Made by a program: the position numbers and the translations under genes
Source of the DNA: Oscillospiraceae bacterium
GTDB lineage: Bacteria > Bacillota > Clostridia > Oscillospirales > Ruminococcaceae
Assembly (NCBI GenBank): GCA_017547525.1
Contig: JAFYPL010000001.1
Location: 18,158-82,157, forward strand
Direction: 5' to 3'
DNA length: 64,000 bases
Part shown: piece by piece, positions 33,387 through 41,586 of the stretch
How the letters are laid out: each line of letters opens with the position of its first letter
Numbering within the stretch: the stretch's first letter is position 1
The notes under the pieces: model-generated
What the model saw: only the letters and a program-made list of their open reading frames with translations
Databases searched by the model: none
Told to the model about the DNA's origin: nothing

Positions 33387-34745
33387 ATGGCTACTTCTAC
33401 AAAAGACCTTAAAAAGGTTCTTACTCGTGGTAACCTGATGTCTATGGCTGTTGGTCAGATCATCGGTGCTGGTGTTATGGTTATGTCCATTTCCGCTCTC
33501 GGTATGACTGGTCGTTCAGTTAACATCGCTTTCGTTATTGCTGCTATCTTTACTGTTTTCGGTGCTATCCCAACAGTATTCTACTCATCCGTAGTTCGTC
33601 TGCGTGGTGGTATGTACTCACAGGCTGCTCTGTTCGTTGGCGAAACATTCTCAGGTTTCTACACAATTACTTACCTCATTTCTAACTGCTCCATGGCTAT
33701 GTACGCTATCGGTCTGACATCTTACCTGCTGTCCCTGATTCCAGCTCTGCAGGGTAAAGATATCATCGTTTCCGCAGTTGTATTTACAGCATTCTACGTA
33801 CTGAACCTGTTCGGTACAGAAAAAATCGCTAAAGTACAGGACTACATGTTCTACGTTCTGGTTGTTGCTCTGCTGATGTTCACAGCATTCGGTCTGCCAA
33901 GAGTACACTGGGCAGGTTACTTCACAACTCCAGGTTTCGATGGCACACCACTGATCTCCAACGGCGTTACAGGTCTGCTGCAGGCTGCATCCTTCCTGAC
34001 ATTCGCTACAGGTGGTGCTACAATCATCGTTAACTTCTCTGCTGAAGCTATCAACCCACAGAAAGACATTCCATTCGTAATCGTTGTTTCCACAGTTGGC
34101 GTTGCAATCCTGTACGCTCTGCTGGCTACATGTATCGGTGGTATCCTGCCAGCTGAAGAAGTTATGGCTGCAGGTAACCTGTCTGTTATCGCTAAAGCTG
34201 TTATGCCAACATGGGCTTACTACATCTTCGTTATCGGCGGTGCTTGTTTCGCTCTTGGTACAACACTGAACGCTTCCCTGGGTTGGGTTACAAAACCTCT
34301 GCTGCAGGCTATCGAAGACGGTTGGCTGCCAGCTTCCCTGGGTAAACTGAACAAATACGGTATCCCAGCAACTCTGCTGACAATCTTCTACGTAATCAAC
34401 ATGGCTGCTATCCTGTTCGGTCTGGACGTTTCTTCTCTGGGCCAGCTGGTTCTGATCATCGGTAACGTACAGAACGTTGTTCTGATCTGGGGTATCATGA
34501 AACTGCCAAAACTGTTCCCAGAACAGTGGGCAAAATCCCCATTCCACGTTTCCGACGGCGTATTTAAATTCTGTCTGCTTGCTTCTATCGCAATCACACT
34601 GGTACAGTTCTACATGAACGTTTCCGGTACAACATTTGCTGTTGTTGCTATCAACGCTATCACATGTGTAGTTGCTTATGTTTACGCAACATCCATGAAA
34701 AAAGCTGGCAAAATTCATATGACAGTTTCTTACGACCTCGACTAA
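33387..34745 (+). CDS. APC-superfamily amino acid permease
   Basis: 452 residues, about twelve hydrophobic segments. The first-helix motif GQIIGAGVMVMSISALG is the substrate-binding unwound segment of APC carriers. FSAEAINPQKDIPF corresponds to the conserved TM6-TM7 region. Codons are strongly biased to GCT, GGT, CTG, ATC and AAC, much more than in most neighbours, so high expression is likely. A strong AAGGAG ribosome binding site and a consensus promoter agree. RidA follows after a terminator and its own promoter. The transported amino acid is not determinable. Confidence 0.9.
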   Translation: MATSTKDLKKVLTRGNLMSMAVGQIIGAGVMVMSISALGMTGRSVNIAFVIAAIFTVFGAIPTVFYSSVVRLRGGMYSQAALFVGETFSGFYTITYLISNCSMAMYAIGLTSYLLSLIPALQGKDIIVSAVVFTAFYVLNLFGTEKIAKVQDYMFYVLVVALLMFTAFGLPRVHWAGYFTTPGFDGTPLISNGVTGLLQAASFLTFATGGATIIVNFSAEAINPQKDIPFVIVVSTVGVAILYALLATCIGGILPAEEVMAAGNLSVIAKAVMPTWAYYIFVIGGACFALGTTLNASLGWVTKPLLQAIEDGWLPASLGKLNKYGIPATLLTIFYVINMAAILFGLDVSSLGQLVLIIGNVQNVVLIWGIMKLPKLFPEQWAKSPFHVSDGVFKFCLLASIAITLVQFYMNVSGTTFAVVAINAITCVVAYVYATSMKKAGKIHMTVSYDLD

Positions 34746-34787
34746 TTCTTAACCGAATAATCGATATTTGTAAATCACTAAAAAATT

Positions 34788-34815
34788 GGACTCCGCTTTT
34801 GCGGAGTCCTTTTTT
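34788..34815 (+). terminator. Terminator of the permease gene
   Basis: GGACTCCGC-TTTT-GCGGAGTCC followed by T7. Confidence 0.92.
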
Positions 34816-34835
34816 GTTTATATTTATCTATGCTA

Positions 34836-34896
34836 TTGAAAAATTCCAGTAAAAATGATATACTTATACAGTAAAGAAACACTTGTTTACAAGTGT
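34836..34896 (+). promoter_or_regulatory. ridA promoter with downstream palindrome
   Basis: TTGAAA (34836-34841), a 17-bp spacer and TATACT (34859-34864). Just past the expected start point is ACACTTGT-TT-ACAAGTGT (34879-34896), an exact 8+2+8 inverted repeat. A repressor site is likely; the factor is unknown. Confidence 0.65.
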
Positions 34897-34923
34897 GTTT
34901 AAAAACGAAAGGATATGATAAAC

Positions 34924-35304
34924 ATGAAAAAAGTAGTTTTCAGCGAAAAAGCTCCAGCAGCTATCGGCCCATACTCACAGGCTATTAAAACAGAAAAAAC
35001 AATCTACGTTTCTGGTCAGCTCCCAATCGACCCAGCAACAGGTAACTTCCCATCAGAAGATATCAAAGATCAGGCAAGACAGTCCCTGACAAACATCAAA
35101 AACATTCTGGAATCTGAAGGTTACACAATGGCTGACGTTGTTAAAACAACAGTTCTGCTGGCTGACATCGCAGATTTCGCTGCTATGAACGAAGTTTACG
35201 GCACATTCTTTGAAGGTGCATACCCAGCTCGTTCTGCTTTCCAGGTTGCTGCAGTACCACGTGGCGCTAAACTGGAAATCGAAGCTATCGCTTACAAAGC
35301 ATAA
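34924..35304 (+). CDS. ridA: RidA-family 2-iminobutanoate/2-iminopropanoate deaminase
   Basis: 126 residues. SEKAPAAIGPYSQAIK at the N-terminus and the C-terminal motif RSAFQVAAVPRGAKLEIEAIA, with its conserved Arg, are diagnostic. It hydrolyses reactive imine intermediates made by PLP enzymes. The start at 34924 was chosen because AAAGGA lies about 10 bases upstream; the ATG at 34915 is too close. Codon bias indicates high expression, like the adjacent permease. Confidence 0.95.
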   Translation: MKKVVFSEKAPAAIGPYSQAIKTEKTIYVSGQLPIDPATGNFPSEDIKDQARQSLTNIKNILESEGYTMADVVKTTVLLADIADFAAMNEVYGTFFEGAYPARSAFQVAAVPRGAKLEIEAIAYKA

Positions 35305-35320
35305 TTAAATCGTTTCCTTA

Positions 35321-35344
35321 AAAAGCCGTCTTATGACGGCTTTT
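35321..35344 (+). terminator. Terminator of ridA
   Basis: AAAAGCCGTC-TTAT-GACGGCTTTT followed by T residues. Confidence 0.9.
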
Positions 35345-35430
35345 TTATTGTTTATTAAAGTATTTGACGATTAGGTGTATATACTCTATAATAATTAAGA
35401 TAAGAAACTCTATTTATATAAGAGGTAACC

Positions 35431-36423
35431 ATGAAAGCAAGTATTATTTTTCCTAACCTCAACGGTGAAAAATGGCTGAAAGACTGTATAGACAGCTGTA
35501 TCAACCAGAATTTTGACGATGAGTACGAAATTATTGTTATAGAAAATGCCAGCACAGACAACTCTATGGCTATCATAGAAGAATGTGCCACACGCTTTAA
35601 AAATCTGCGTGTGATTGTAAACGAAGAAAACCTGGGTTTTGCACCGGCTGTAAATCAGGGTATCAGAATGAGTCAGGCAGAGTATGTGGTTATGTTCAAT
35701 AACGATGCTTTTGCAGAACCTGACTGGCTGCAGGAACTGGTACGTGTGGCTGACTCTGACCCACAGATTTTTTCTGTAGGCAGTCTGATGATTCAGCACT
35801 TTAACCGTGAACTGGCTGACGATGCAGGCGACTATGTGCCGCTGTTTGGCTGGACATGTAAACGCGGTGACGGCCTGTACTGGAAAAGATATCAGAAACA
35901 GGAAAGAATTTTTTCTGCATGCGGTGGTGCCGCCCTTTACAGAAGAAGTATACTGGATGAAATAGGCTATTTCGAAGAAGCATTCTTTGCCTATGGTGAA
36001 GATGTGGATCTGGGCTGGCGCGCAAATAACCGGGGTTATAAAAATATTTTCAATCCTAAAGCAAGATGCTATCATATCTGTTCCGCTACTACAGGCGGCA
36101 GATACAATTCCTTCAAGGCACTGAAATCCGGCCAGAATACAGCACTGTTGCTGTACAAAAACCAGCCACCGCTTATGCTGTTGCTGAATCTGCCTTTTAT
36201 CATGCTGGGTTTCCTGCCTAAATACCTGATGTACCGTCATAATGGTTTTGATAAAGAGCTTATAGAAGGTACAAAGAATGCTTTCAGAATGAAAGATGAT
36301 ATTATAAGACCGAAATTCCGTCTGAAAAACCTGCCAAACTACCTGTGGGTAGAGTGGAAAATGTTCCTTGGCTGTTTTACTTATGTGGATTACAGAGTAA
36401 AACGCTACCTGAAAATCAAATAG
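35431..36423 (+). CDS. Family 2 glycosyltransferase (WcaA/WbbL-like)
   Basis: 330 residues, GT-A fold. IIFPNLNGEKWLKDCIDS at the start, the nucleotide-binding IENASTDNS, NEENLGFAPAVNQG, and the metal-binding MFNNDAF identify it. FFAYGEDVDLGWRANNRGY is the acceptor-side motif of rhamnosyltransferase-like enzymes. A hydrophobic patch near residues 248-262 may touch the membrane. It likely adds a sugar to a surface polysaccharide. The small gene behind it overlaps no other frame and starts 8 bases later, so they form an operon. Confidence 0.92.
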   Translation: MKASIIFPNLNGEKWLKDCIDSCINQNFDDEYEIIVIENASTDNSMAIIEECATRFKNLRVIVNEENLGFAPAVNQGIRMSQAEYVVMFNNDAFAEPDWLQELVRVADSDPQIFSVGSLMIQHFNRELADDAGDYVPLFGWTCKRGDGLYWKRYQKQERIFSACGGAALYRRSILDEIGYFEEAFFAYGEDVDLGWRANNRGYKNIFNPKARCYHICSATTGGRYNSFKALKSGQNTALLLYKNQPPLMLLLNLPFIMLGFLPKYLMYRHNGFDKELIEGTKNAFRMKDDIIRPKFRLKNLPNYLWVEWKMFLGCFTYVDYRVKRYLKIK

Positions 36424-36431
36424 GTGATATT

Positions 36432-36647
36432 ATGTGGAAATTTCTTTTGAAAGCAACCGATGCCCATAAAGCACGCCCACAGCAGGTGGACGGATTTTAT
36501 ACTGAACAGGTTGGCAGTAAATATTACATCTATGCCCGTATGGCTGATGGCGGCAAAAAGACTGTGGCCCGTTATAATACACGGGAAGAAGCCCGGACTG
36601 CCATGAACGTTATCCGCACTGCTGGTATGACAGAAATAACTGAATAA
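36432..36647 (+). CDS. Small protein of unknown function (71 residues)
   Basis: The ATG at 36432 follows the glycosyltransferase stop by 8 bases, with a GGTGAT ribosome binding site. The product is basic at the N-terminus (MWKFLLKATDAHKARPQQ) and has a strand-rich middle (KYYIYARMADGGKKTVARYNTREEA) that looks like a small beta-alpha DNA- or RNA-binding fold. I recognise no family. A terminator follows. A longer in-frame reading starting inside the glycosyltransferase was rejected for lack of an RBS. Confidence 0.7.
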   Translation: MWKFLLKATDAHKARPQQVDGFYTEQVGSKYYIYARMADGGKKTVARYNTREEARTAMNVIRTAGMTEITE

Positions 36648-36652
36648 AAAAT

Positions 36653-36676
36653 AAAACCACGCAGATGCGTGGTTTT
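36653..36676. terminator. Bidirectional terminator
   Basis: AAAACCACGC-AGAT-GCGTGGTTTT between convergent genes. Confidence 0.88.
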
Positions 36677-36703
36677 TATTTTCAACAGGTTCAGGCTATT
36701 ATG

Positions 36704-37666
36704 TTAAAAACTTTCTCTCATCAGCCGCAGTACACTCGCTTCGTCAGGTATACTTGTAAAACCACCGGTTTTTTCGGTGGACAGGGCGGCTGCGCACACA
36801 GCATAATGGCAGATTGCTTCCAGTTCGTTTCTGGTCAGCCGGGCAGGTTTTTTACCAGTTTTCAGCATCTGACTCATGGCACTGCCACCAAAAATATCAC
36901 CGGCACCGGTTGTGTCGACAGGCTTTATCCCCTGTGGATTTGTTATATAGCCTTTGTGTTCTTTTGTGGCATAGTAGCAACCATTCCGGCCCAGTGTTAC
37001 ATATACCAGCTGAGGTCCGTATTCTGACAGTATTTTCTCTGCGCCTTCTTCACAGCCACAGCCCCACAGAAAGTCCACTTCCTCGTCACTTATCTTAACT
37101 ATGTCAGCGTATTTCATACCCAGAAGAATGGCCTGTTTTGCGCTGTCAGCGCTGTCCCACAGGCTGAGACGCAGGTTAGGGTCGTAACTTATAATCAGAC
37201 CTTTTTCTTTCGCCAGTTCCACGGCTTTTATAGTTGCATTTTTTGCAGGCTGATGGGTAAGACTCAATGTGCCAAAGTGGAATACATCACTGTTTTCTAT
37301 CAGTGGCAGATTTATTTCTTCATATTTCAGCTGTGTGTCAGCGCCTGGTTTTCGGGCAAATGAAAACCGTCTGTCACCCTTGTCATCCAGTGTAACAAAA
37401 GCCAGAGTGGTGAAACTGTTATCATCAGTTACCATGCCGGTAGTGTCTATGCCGCAGTCATTCAGTGTGTTCAGCAGCAGATGACCGAAAGCGTCGTTGC
37501 CTACTTTGCCTATCATACTGCCGCTGTGGCCGTATTTTACTACTGCAGCCAGAAAATTCATCGGTGCACCACCGGGATTGGCTTTCATTGTAGGGTAACC
37601 AGCACTGTCGGTGGTTACGGGTGAAAAATCTATGAGCACTTCGCCCAGTGCAGTTATTTTAGCCAT
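36704..37666 (-). CDS. PfkB-family sugar kinase, fructokinase-like
   Basis: 320 residues. The N-terminal LGEVLIDFSP and PGGAPMNFLAAVVKYG are typical of fructokinases (ScrK-like) of the ribokinase family. The C-terminal signature DTTGAGDIFGGSAM carries the catalytic Asp. It is expected to phosphorylate fructose, but sugar specificity cannot be confirmed. It is monocistronic on the minus strand with AAAGAGGT upstream as its ribosome binding site. Confidence 0.9.
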   Translation of the reverse strand: MAKITALGEVLIDFSPVTTDSAGYPTMKANPGGAPMNFLAAVVKYGHSGSMIGKVGNDAFGHLLLNTLNDCGIDTTGMVTDDNSFTTLAFVTLDDKGDRRFSFARKPGADTQLKYEEINLPLIENSDVFHFGTLSLTHQPAKNATIKAVELAKEKGLIISYDPNLRLSLWDSADSAKQAILLGMKYADIVKISDEEVDFLWGCGCEEGAEKILSEYGPQLVYVTLGRNGCYYATKEHKGYITNPQGIKPVDTTGAGDIFGGSAMSQMLKTGKKPARLTRNELEAICHYAVCAAALSTEKTGGFTSIPDEASVLRLMRESF

Positions 37667-37788
37667 AGTAATACCTCTTTTGTCGTTATATTTCCAGTAT
37701 ATATCTGAGGACTGGTATTTTCAAGTTGAAAACAGGCGGTTTCGGTGTTATCATAAAAATATATAAACATATAAACAAGGAGCGTTTT

Positions 37789-38484
37789 ATGAAAAAAGTA
37801 GGGCTTATCGGTGGTCTCAGCTGGCAGTCAACAGTTGACTACTACAAAATAATCAACGAAGAATCCAATAACCGTCTGGGCAATAAATCTACAGTAGAAT
37901 CAATTATTTTCTCCACAGACCTGGAAAGAAAGTATAATCTGGTTACATCAGGTCAGCTGGATACCCTTGCAGAAGAGTTTATCGAAATAGCACAGTCACT
38001 GGAAAAAGCAGGCAGTGATGTAATCGTTATGTGTACAAACACAATGCACACTGTTTTTGATAAAATTCAGGCGAATGTGAATGTTCCTATGATTCATATA
38101 GTTGATGCTACAGGTCAGGCTATCAAAGATGAGGGCATAAATAAAGTGGCACTGCTGGGCACTACTTTCACTATGACACAGCCTTTCTACATCAAAAAGC
38201 TGAAAGATGACTACGGTATAGATACTCTGGTGCCACAGCCACAGCAGATGGATGAAATCATGCGTGTTATTGAAGAAGAACTTACTTTCAATATTATAAA
38301 AGATTCTTCCAGAGATTATTTCGTAAATGTAATCAGTGAACTGAAAGAACAGGGTGCGCAGGGTGTTATTCTGGGTTGTACAGAAATCCAGATGCTGATA
38401 AAACAGAAAGACAGTCCTGTACCTGTATTTGACTCTACAGAGCTGCATGCATTGGCTGCACTGAACTATGCCATGGCAGAATAA
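37789..38484 (+). CDS. Aspartate/glutamate racemase family protein
   Basis: 231 residues from the ATG at 37789, with AAGGAG upstream. Both catalytic cysteines are present: Cys82 in VMCTNTMH and Cys197 in ILGCTEIQ. The N-terminal GLIGGLSWQSTVDYY is typical of the aspartate racemase/YgeA branch, not MurI. It interconverts D- and L-forms of Asp, Glu or another amino acid. Single gene with a strong terminator. Confidence 0.92.
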   Translation: MKKVGLIGGLSWQSTVDYYKIINEESNNRLGNKSTVESIIFSTDLERKYNLVTSGQLDTLAEEFIEIAQSLEKAGSDVIVMCTNTMHTVFDKIQANVNVPMIHIVDATGQAIKDEGINKVALLGTTFTMTQPFYIKKLKDDYGIDTLVPQPQQMDEIMRVIEEELTFNIIKDSSRDYFVNVISELKEQGAQGVILGCTEIQMLIKQKDSPVPVFDSTELHALAALNYAMAE

Positions 38485-38501
38485 TACATAATAACAAAAA
38501 T

Positions 38502-38528
38502 AAAACCACGGTTGTTTAACCGTGGTTT
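38502..38528. terminator. Bidirectional terminator
   Basis: AAAACCACGGTT-GTTT-AACCGTGGTTTT between convergent genes. Confidence 0.9.
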
Positions 38529-38544
38529 TTTGTATGCAGTTTTA

Positions 38545-39129
38545 TCAGAATGCTTTTGAAGAGTCAAAAACAAAGTTTGCTTTTGCACGAATGTTATATG
38601 CTTCAAAATATTTATCTTCCATTGGAATCCATTCGTTGAAATAAAGCTGTGCTTTTCTTTCGCTTTCACGTTTAAGAATACGTTCTTTCTGTGTGTTTTT
38701 TGTTACGTCAAAGAACATTTTGTAGTCGTAGAATTTTTCCAGTTCAGGATGATGTGAGTAAACGCCTTCCACTACGTACAGCTTTTTCTTTCTTACAGTT
38801 CTGCTTGGATAGAATTCTTTTGTGCGGCAGTTGTATTTCTGGTATTTGAAAGGCTCGCCAGCTTCCAGCTTTTCCAGAACTTCAGCTCTGAATCTTTCCC
38901 ATGCCACGTTGTTACCAGGCACAGACAGTCTTTCTTCTGTTTTTTCTTCTTCTGTCAGGAAAAAGTCGTCCATATGGAAAATTTCGCACTTGTATCTGTC
39001 AGCTATCAGTTCGCAAAATGAAGTTTTGCCTGTGGCACTTGGGCCATCGATAGCTATGATTGTGTAATCTCTGCCGTTGTCACGGCTCATAACTGCATCG
39101 ATAAGAGTGCGGAGAATGTCGATTTTCAT
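38545..39129 (-). CDS. Uridine kinase-like P-loop kinase
   Basis: 194 residues from the ATG at 39129, with AGAGGT upstream; the longer in-frame version has no RBS. Walker A is GPSATGKTS (residues 29-37). FHMDDFFL and VVEGVYSHHPELEKFYDYKMFFDV match the uridine kinase/phosphoribulokinase-like family. RILKRE is the lid region. A nucleoside or related small metabolite is the likely substrate; true uridine specificity is uncertain. Confidence 0.85.
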   Translation of the reverse strand: MKIDILRTLIDAVMSRDNGRDYTIIAIDGPSATGKTSFCELIADRYKCEIFHMDDFFLTEEEKTEERLSVPGNNVAWERFRAEVLEKLEAGEPFKYQKYNCRTKEFYPSRTVRKKKLYVVEGVYSHHPELEKFYDYKMFFDVTKNTQKERILKRESERKAQLYFNEWIPMEDKYFEAYNIRAKANFVFDSSKAF

Positions 39130-39243
39130 TTGGTACCTCTTGTATATAAAAATTTTATATTTCTGTAAAATACAATCCTTTAATAAAATTGCATATATAT
39201 TATACACCTTTTTTATGTAAATGTCTAATAAAAGCGAAATAAC

Positions 39244-39272
39244 TTGACACCTTGTTTTTTAATTATTACAAT
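39244..39272 (+). promoter_or_regulatory. Promoter of the fumarase genes
   Basis: TTGACA (39244-39249), a 17-bp spacer and TACAAT (39267-39272), 65 bp before the first start codon. Confidence 0.7.
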
Positions 39273-39336
39273 AAAATTAAAGCTTAATATAAGTAAGAAA
39301 ATTACAGAAAAATATTTATTCGGAAAGGATATTCCT

Positions 39337-40176
39337 ATGAGAGTAATCAAAGGGGAAGAAATCACAAAAGTAGTCAGAGAATTATGTATTGATGCCAATA
39401 TCAACCTGCCAAAGGATGTTTGCGGTGCCATTGACCTGGCTATTGAAGCTGAAGATTATCTGCCTGCAAAAAATACACTGCAGCTTCTGATTGACAACTA
39501 TCAGATTGCGGCTAAAAATCAGGTAGCTATCTGTCAGGATACAGGTCTGGCATGTGTATTTATTGAAATCGGTCAGGAAGTATACGTAGAAGGCAGCATT
39601 GAAGATGCTATCAATGAAGGCGTACGTCAGGGCTATGCAGATGGTTATCTGCGCAAAAGCTGTGTGGCTGACCCACTGCGCCGTGTAAATACAGGCGACA
39701 ATACACCTGCTATGATTTACTATGAAATCGTAAAAGGTGACGGTCTGAAAATCACAGTAGCGCCAAAAGGCTTCGGCAGTGAAAATATGTCTGCTATCAA
39801 AATGCTGGTGCCTGCAGATGGTATTGAAGGCGTGAAAAAATTTGTTGTGGACACAGTGCGCAATGCAGGCCCTAACCCATGCCCACCTATTGTAGTAGGT
39901 GTAGGTATCGGTGGCACATTTGATAAAGCTGCACTTATGGCTAAAAAAGCACTGCTGAAAAATGTAGATGAAGAAAACCCAGACCCATTCTATGCACAGC
40001 TGGAAAAAGACCTGCTGGAAGAAATCAATGCGCTGGGTATCGGCCCACAGGGCTTCGGCGGCAGAACAACTGCCCTGGGTGTAAACGTACTGGCTATGCC
40101 TACACACATTGCAGGTATGCCATGTGCTGTAAACATCAACTGTCACGTTACAAGACACAAGTCAAAGGAGATTTAA
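39337..40176 (+). CDS. Class I fumarate hydratase, alpha subunit (TtdA/FumA N-terminal type)
   Basis: 279 residues from the ATG at 39337, with GGAAAGGA upstream. AICQDTGLACVF contains the first iron-sulfur Cys, VGVGIGGTFDKAALMAK and GPQGFGGRTTALGVNV are the conserved substrate and cluster regions. With the beta subunit it forms an oxygen-sensitive 4Fe-4S hydratase interconverting fumarate and malate (tartrate dehydratase is homologous). The beta subunit starts 2 bases after this stop. Confidence 0.93.
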   Translation: MRVIKGEEITKVVRELCIDANINLPKDVCGAIDLAIEAEDYLPAKNTLQLLIDNYQIAAKNQVAICQDTGLACVFIEIGQEVYVEGSIEDAINEGVRQGYADGYLRKSCVADPLRRVNTGDNTPAMIYYEIVKGDGLKITVAPKGFGSENMSAIKMLVPADGIEGVKKFVVDTVRNAGPNPCPPIVVGVGIGGTFDKAALMAKKALLKNVDEENPDPFYAQLEKDLLEEINALGIGPQGFGGRTTALGVNVLAMPTHIAGMPCAVNINCHVTRHKSKEI

Positions 40177-40178
40177 TT

Positions 40179-40739
40179 ATGAAAAAACATATCACAACAC
40201 CATTGACTGTAGAAAAAGTAAGAGAACTGCGCAGCGGTGACGAAGTACTGCTGTCAGGTGTTATATATACCAGCCGTGATGCAGGCCATAAAAGACTGGT
40301 TGAAGCACATAAAAACGGTGAAGAACTGCCAGTGGACCTGAAAGATGCTACTATCTACTTTGTAGGTCCTACACCTGCAAAACCAGGCCAGGCACTGGGT
40401 TCCTGCGGTCCTACAACCAGCTACCGTATGGATGCATATTCACCATACCTGATTAAAGAATGCGGTCTGACAGGTATGATAGGCAAGGGTAAACGTAATG
40501 ATGAAGTTATCGGTGCTATGAAAGAATATGGTGCTGTATACTTTGGTGCTATCGGTGGTGCTGGTGCACTGCTGAGCCAGTGTGTGGTTTCTTCTGAAAT
40601 CGTGGCATACGAAGATCTTGGTGCAGAAGCACTCCGTCGTCTGGAAGTGAAAGATATGCCGCTGACAGTGGTTATCGACAGCTACGGCGAAAACCTGTAC
40701 CAGACAGGCATGCAGGCTTATCTGGACAGCAGAAAATAA
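40179..40739 (+). CDS. Class I fumarate hydratase, beta subunit
   Basis: 186 residues from the ATG at 40179, with AAGGAG upstream. YFVGPTPAKPGQALGSCGPTTSYRMD (in two parts) and GMIGKGKRNDEVI are the family blocks. It is partner to the alpha subunit immediately upstream. Two-gene fumarases are usual in anaerobes, and this one fits amino-acid fermentation or a partial reductive TCA branch. Confidence 0.93.
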   Translation: MKKHITTPLTVEKVRELRSGDEVLLSGVIYTSRDAGHKRLVEAHKNGEELPVDLKDATIYFVGPTPAKPGQALGSCGPTTSYRMDAYSPYLIKECGLTGMIGKGKRNDEVIGAMKEYGAVYFGAIGGAGALLSQCVVSSEIVAYEDLGAEALRRLEVKDMPLTVVIDSYGENLYQTGMQAYLDSRK

Positions 40740-40749
40740 ATTGCAATAA

Positions 40750-40774
40750 AAAAGAGGCGCTATCCGCCTCTTTT
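40750..40774. terminator. Bidirectional terminator
   Basis: AAAAGAGGCG-CTATC-CGCCTCTTTT between convergent genes. Confidence 0.88.
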
Positions 40775-40784
40775 GTTTTTATTA

Positions 40785-41405
40785 TCAGAATCCAAACTGT
40801 GCAATAGTGATACCCATAGCAAATACCACTGCCAGTACTACACCGAAAAGACCGATAATCAGTGTGGCACGTGCCCAGGAACGTTTGTTGGCATTATCGC
40901 CGGCAAATGCGCTGTACAGCAGATAGATAAAGCCTATTACAGGTAATGATGAAATAAGTATCATCCAGATAAAGTCCACTGTGGACAGGGCAGGGTCTGC
41001 CTTTGCAGGTTCAGCTGTCTGCTGCGGTGGAATATAACTGGTTTGTTCAGGCACAGTATAGTTGTACTGTGGTCTGTAGTTGCTTTCCTGTGTCTGCTGT
41101 TCAGCTGTGATTTCCTGCTGTACAAAATCAGTTACAGTTACATCATTGGTAATTGTATCCTCTGCCACTTCTGTGGTATAATCAGTTACAGGTGCAGGAA
41201 CTTCTTCCATCAGCTGTGATTCCAGCTGAGCGATAGTGTCGTTGAGTTCATCTGTTTTTACAGGTGCTTCTTCCTGTACAGGTGTAATAACTGGTGTTGC
41301 CATCAGTTCTTTGTGGTATTTTGCGATTTCTGCCACAGGCATACCGCAACCACCACAAAAATTGGCTGTTTCATTTACGGTGCGTCCGCATCTAGGACAA
41401 AACAT
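40785..41405 (-). CDS. Zinc-ribbon membrane protein
   Basis: 206 residues. An N-terminal zinc ribbon (Cys3, Cys6, Cys17, Cys20) is followed by a long acidic and Gln/Pro-rich linker (about 40-150), then two hydrophobic segments (about 145-165 and 180-202). This layout is common in Firmicutes zinc-ribbon proteins of unknown role. GGAGATGA precedes the ATG. No enzyme domain is visible. Confidence 0.82.
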   Translation of the reverse strand: MFCPRCGRTVNETANFCGGCGMPVAEIAKYHKELMATPVITPVQEEAPVKTDELNDTIAQLESQLMEEVPAPVTDYTTEVAEDTITNDVTVTDFVQQEITAEQQTQESNYRPQYNYTVPEQTSYIPPQQTAEPAKADPALSTVDFIWMILISSLPVIGFIYLLYSAFAGDNANKRSWARATLIIGLFGVVLAVVFAMGITIAQFGF

Positions 41406-41586
41406 TCATATCATCTCCTTTATATGCCCTAGTTTAGCATATAAATGTGAAAAAATAAAGTGAATTTATGGTGAAATAGTTCATGATACAGAGTATAACA
41501 AGGTATTCTGCAGATAATTGGAAATATATGTCTGCAGCAAAAATATTATCAGAAAATACTACTATTCATAAGAAAGCAGGATTTAT

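Noticed and set aside
33651-34718. A 355-codon minus-strand ORF opposite the APC permease
   Set aside because: Same pattern: an antisense frame kept open by biased codons, rich in Gln, Cys and Asn, without RBS.
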